A DNA stretch of 17,837 bases, taken from the NCBI RefSeq assembly GCF_014647075.1, contig NZ_BMOM01000044.1:1-17837 (forward strand), written 5' to 3'. This DNA comes from Deinococcus aerophilus (GTDB taxonomy: Bacteria; Deinococcota; Deinococci; Deinococcales; Deinococcaceae). The position numbers and the translations under genes were made by a program. This document shows positions 16,211-17,837 of this stretch, one piece after another (positions within the stretch are counted from its first letter, which is position 1; each line of letters begins with the position of its first letter). Below the pieces are notes generated by a model. The model was not told the DNA's origin. It searched no databases and was given only the letters and a program-made list of their open reading frames with translations.

Positions 16211-16785
16211 CGGCGGCAGACCACCCGGCACCGCTGCGGGTCCAGATCGGGGCGGGCGAGCAGCGCTGGGAAGGCTGGATTCCCACCGGGCGCGAGGAAC
16301 TGGATCTGCTCGACCGCGCCACCTGGGCCGCGTGGTTCGGAGACTGCCGGGCCGATGCGCTGCTGTGCGAACACGTCTGGGAACATCTGAGCGAGGAACA
16401 GGGTCGCGCCGCCGCCCGGGTGTGCTTCGAGTTTCTCAACCCCGGCGGTTTTCTGAGGGTGGCGGTCCCGGACGCCCACTTTCCGGACGCCGAGTACCAG
16501 CGCACGGTGCAGGTGGGGGGACCCGGGCCGCGCGACCACCCCGCCGCCGACCATCAGGTCGTGTACGACGCGGCGCGGCTGGCCGGCGTGTTCACGCAGG
16601 CGGGTTTCACGGTGGACCTGCTGGAGTACTGCGACGCGCAGGGCCGCTTTCATTACCACGGCTGGGACGTGGATACGGGGCCGATCTACCGCTCGCTGCT
16701 GCTCGACCACCGCAACCGCGAGGGGCGGCTGGGCTTCGTGTCCATCGTGCTGGATGCGAAGAAGCCCGGACAGATTCCGGGATGA
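16207..16785 (+). CDS. Predicted SAM-dependent methyltransferase (COG4627-like)
   Basis: 192 residues from GTG 16207. The N-terminus RVQIGAGEQRWEGWI (11-25) resembles motif I (IGxG) of class I methyltransferases, followed by LLCEHVWEHL (52-61) and LNPGGFLRVAVPD (77-89), the usual post-II/III pattern. The protein is short and its motif I is minimal, so SAM binding is likely but activity is not assured. Substrate unknown. The GTG start overlaps the DinB stop as GTGA, and its own stop overlaps the ATG of the GNAT gene as ATGA, making a tight three-gene cassette. Confidence 0.72.
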   Translation: MTAADHPAPLRVQIGAGEQRWEGWIPTGREELDLLDRATWAAWFGDCRADALLCEHVWEHLSEEQGRAAARVCFEFLNPGGFLRVAVPDAHFPDAEYQRTVQVGGPGPRDHPAADHQVVYDAARLAGVFTQAGFTVDLLEYCDAQGRFHYHGWDVDTGPIYRSLLLDHRNREGRLGFVSIVLDAKKPGQIPG

Positions 16786-17810
16786 GCGGATCAGAAAGCT
16801 TGTGCGCGGTCCAGTCCTTCGGACCCCGGCACGCGCCCGGCTGGGTGGCCCTGAGCAACGCCCTGCTGAACCGTCAGGTCACCGCCGGGGCGTTGCTCGA
16901 CGAGGACGCGCGCCGCGACCCCACGCAGCTCAGCCGCCGCTGGGTGGTGCTGGACCGTGGGGACGGCGGCGGGGTGGTGGGGACCGCCCACCTGTATTTC
17001 TTTCCCTTCGATCCGCCCGGCTGCCTGCACGCCAGCGTGCTGGTGCATCCGGCACACCGTGGGCGGGGCGTGGGGCGCGCGCTGTGGCGGACCCTTGAGG
17101 CCGAGGCCCGGCAGCACAACGGTGCCCGGCTGGCCGCCACGGTCGCCGACAATGACGCCGCCAGCCTGGCGTGGGCCCGTCGGCGCGGTTTTGCCCCGCA
17201 GTTCCACCGCTTCACCTCCAAACTGGACCTGCACACGTTTGATGCGGCGGCCTTCCAGGCCGATGTGGAGCGGGCCGCGGCCCAGGGCGTTGACTTTGCC
17301 GACCTGCACGGCGCCGACGGACCCACGCTGGACCGCTATGTGAACTTCGTGGCCGACCGCCTGACCGAGACGCCTGACCTGGCCGGTCATCCCCGCTGGC
17401 CGCTGGAGCAGGTGCGCGAGATTCTGCGCCTGGACCACGCGCCCCGCCCCGAGTGGCTGGTGCTCGCCGTGGGCCCGGACGGGCAGTGGCTGGGAACCAC
17501 GGCGATGGTCGCCGTCGCGAGCGGCACGGTGGCCTACAACGAACTGACCGCCGTAGCTCCGGGGGCGCGGGGCCGGGGACTGGCGCTGCTCCTCAAGCTC
17601 CAGGCGATTCGCCGGGCGCGCGAGGCCGGCTTTCCGGTGATGCGGACCAACAACCACAGCGCCAACACGCCCATGCTCGCCGTCAACCGGCGGCTGGGCT
17701 TTGCGCCGCTGCCCGGTCAGTACACGCTGGTCCGGCCGGCTCCGGACAGTGGGAGGGCTAGGGTGTGTCCGCAAACCTTCAGAGCCACTCCATCAGGCAG
17801 GCAATCGTGA
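16782..17810 (+). CDS. Double-GNAT N-acetyltransferase D, C-terminus rewritten by IS junction
   Basis: 342 residues. The first GNAT domain has LVHPAHRGRGVGRALWRTLE (87-106) and WARRRGF (131-137); the second has TAVAPGARGRGLALLLKLQA (256-275) and TNNHSANTPMLAVNRRLGF (289-307). The architecture equals that of the three GNATs at 5223-8172. The start ATG 16782 overlaps the methyltransferase stop (ATGA). Base 17758 begins the terminal repeat, so residues 326-342 (ARVCPQTFRATPSGRQS) are read from the IS end, antisense to its transposase, to a TGA at 17808-17810. The native protein probably ended only a few residues after LVRPAPDSG, so both domains look intact. Substrate unknown. Confidence 0.88.
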   Translation: MSGSESLCAVQSFGPRHAPGWVALSNALLNRQVTAGALLDEDARRDPTQLSRRWVVLDRGDGGGVVGTAHLYFFPFDPPGCLHASVLVHPAHRGRGVGRALWRTLEAEARQHNGARLAATVADNDAASLAWARRRGFAPQFHRFTSKLDLHTFDAAAFQADVERAAAQGVDFADLHGADGPTLDRYVNFVADRLTETPDLAGHPRWPLEQVREILRLDHAPRPEWLVLAVGPDGQWLGTTAMVAVASGTVAYNELTAVAPGARGRGLALLLKLQAIRRAREAGFPVMRTNNHSANTPMLAVNRRLGFAPLPGQYTLVRPAPDSGRARVCPQTFRATPSGRQS

Positions 17811-17837
17811 CCATGGCCTCGAAATGACAGGCGCGTT
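17758..17837. repeat. 80-bp terminal inverted repeat, right copy (probable IS end)
   Basis: Exact reverse complement of bases 1-80, beginning at CTAG (17758-17761). It interrupts the reading frame of the fourth GNAT gene. The orientation shows that the IS 3' end faces the window, as at the left side, so the two flanking IS copies are inverted relative to each other. Confidence 0.9.
17779..17835 (-). pseudogene. C-terminal end of a putative transposase, right copy (cut by window edge)
   Basis: Identical to the partial reading frame at 3-59 but on the minus strand: the last 18 residues and the TGA stop, read from the window edge inward. Partial only because the window ends here. Confidence 0.5.

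Overview
The window reads as chromosomal DNA of a Deinococcus-type bacterium. The evidence is its high G+C content, an SSB with two OB folds per chain (about 300 residues) inside rpsF-ssb-rpsR-rplI, a radiation/desiccation-response-like palindrome (RDRM) over the ssb promoter, many GNAT acetyltransferases, and several genes with a TANNNT -10 box 6-7 nt before the start codon, the leaderless geometry known from Deinococcus. Genus is inferred; species cannot be told.

Both ends carry the same 80 bp in inverted orientation (1-80 and 17758-17837). Each copy holds the last codons of a putative transposase followed by a probable insertion-sequence terminus and a CTAG junction. The window is therefore probably bounded by two copies of one IS with their 3' ends facing inward, most simply because an assembly stopped at a repeat. 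The junctions fall at the 3' ends of two genes: it coincides with the stop codon of the renalase-like gene on the left, and it replaces the tail of a GNAT gene on the right.

Layout, left to right. 77-1277 (-): a 42-codon small ORF overlapping a renalase-like flavoprotein. 1376-3772 (+): a GH31 alpha-glucosidase-type enzyme. 3830-8172 (-): a probable operon of three double-GNAT proteins joined by GTGA overlaps, an unrecognised protein with an Asp/His motif, and a VUT/YhhQ-type queuosine-precursor transporter. 8235-8918 (+): a PIG-L/LmbE deacetylase. 8983-10469 (-): a 99-residue orphan and an M20 CPG2-like peptidase. 10546-12246 (-): RNase Y. 12518-13252 (-): an exported dienelactone-hydrolase-family protein. 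13433-15548 (-): rpsF-ssb-rpsR-rplI, with an internal promoter and candidate RDRM before ssb. 15695-17810 (+): DinB-like protein, methyltransferase-like protein and a fourth double-GNAT protein, linked by 4-nt overlaps.

The core part is housekeeping: translation, RNA decay and single-strand DNA binding. Around it lie small-molecule modification genes (eight GNAT domains in four proteins, DinB, methyltransferase, PIG-L, renalase-like) of unknown substrate. I see no CRISPR array, phage, toxin-antitoxin or recognisable defence system, and no tRNA or rRNA gene. No gene-free stretch exceeds 300 bp; the longest (12247-12517) holds a terminator-like hairpin and a possible rny promoter.
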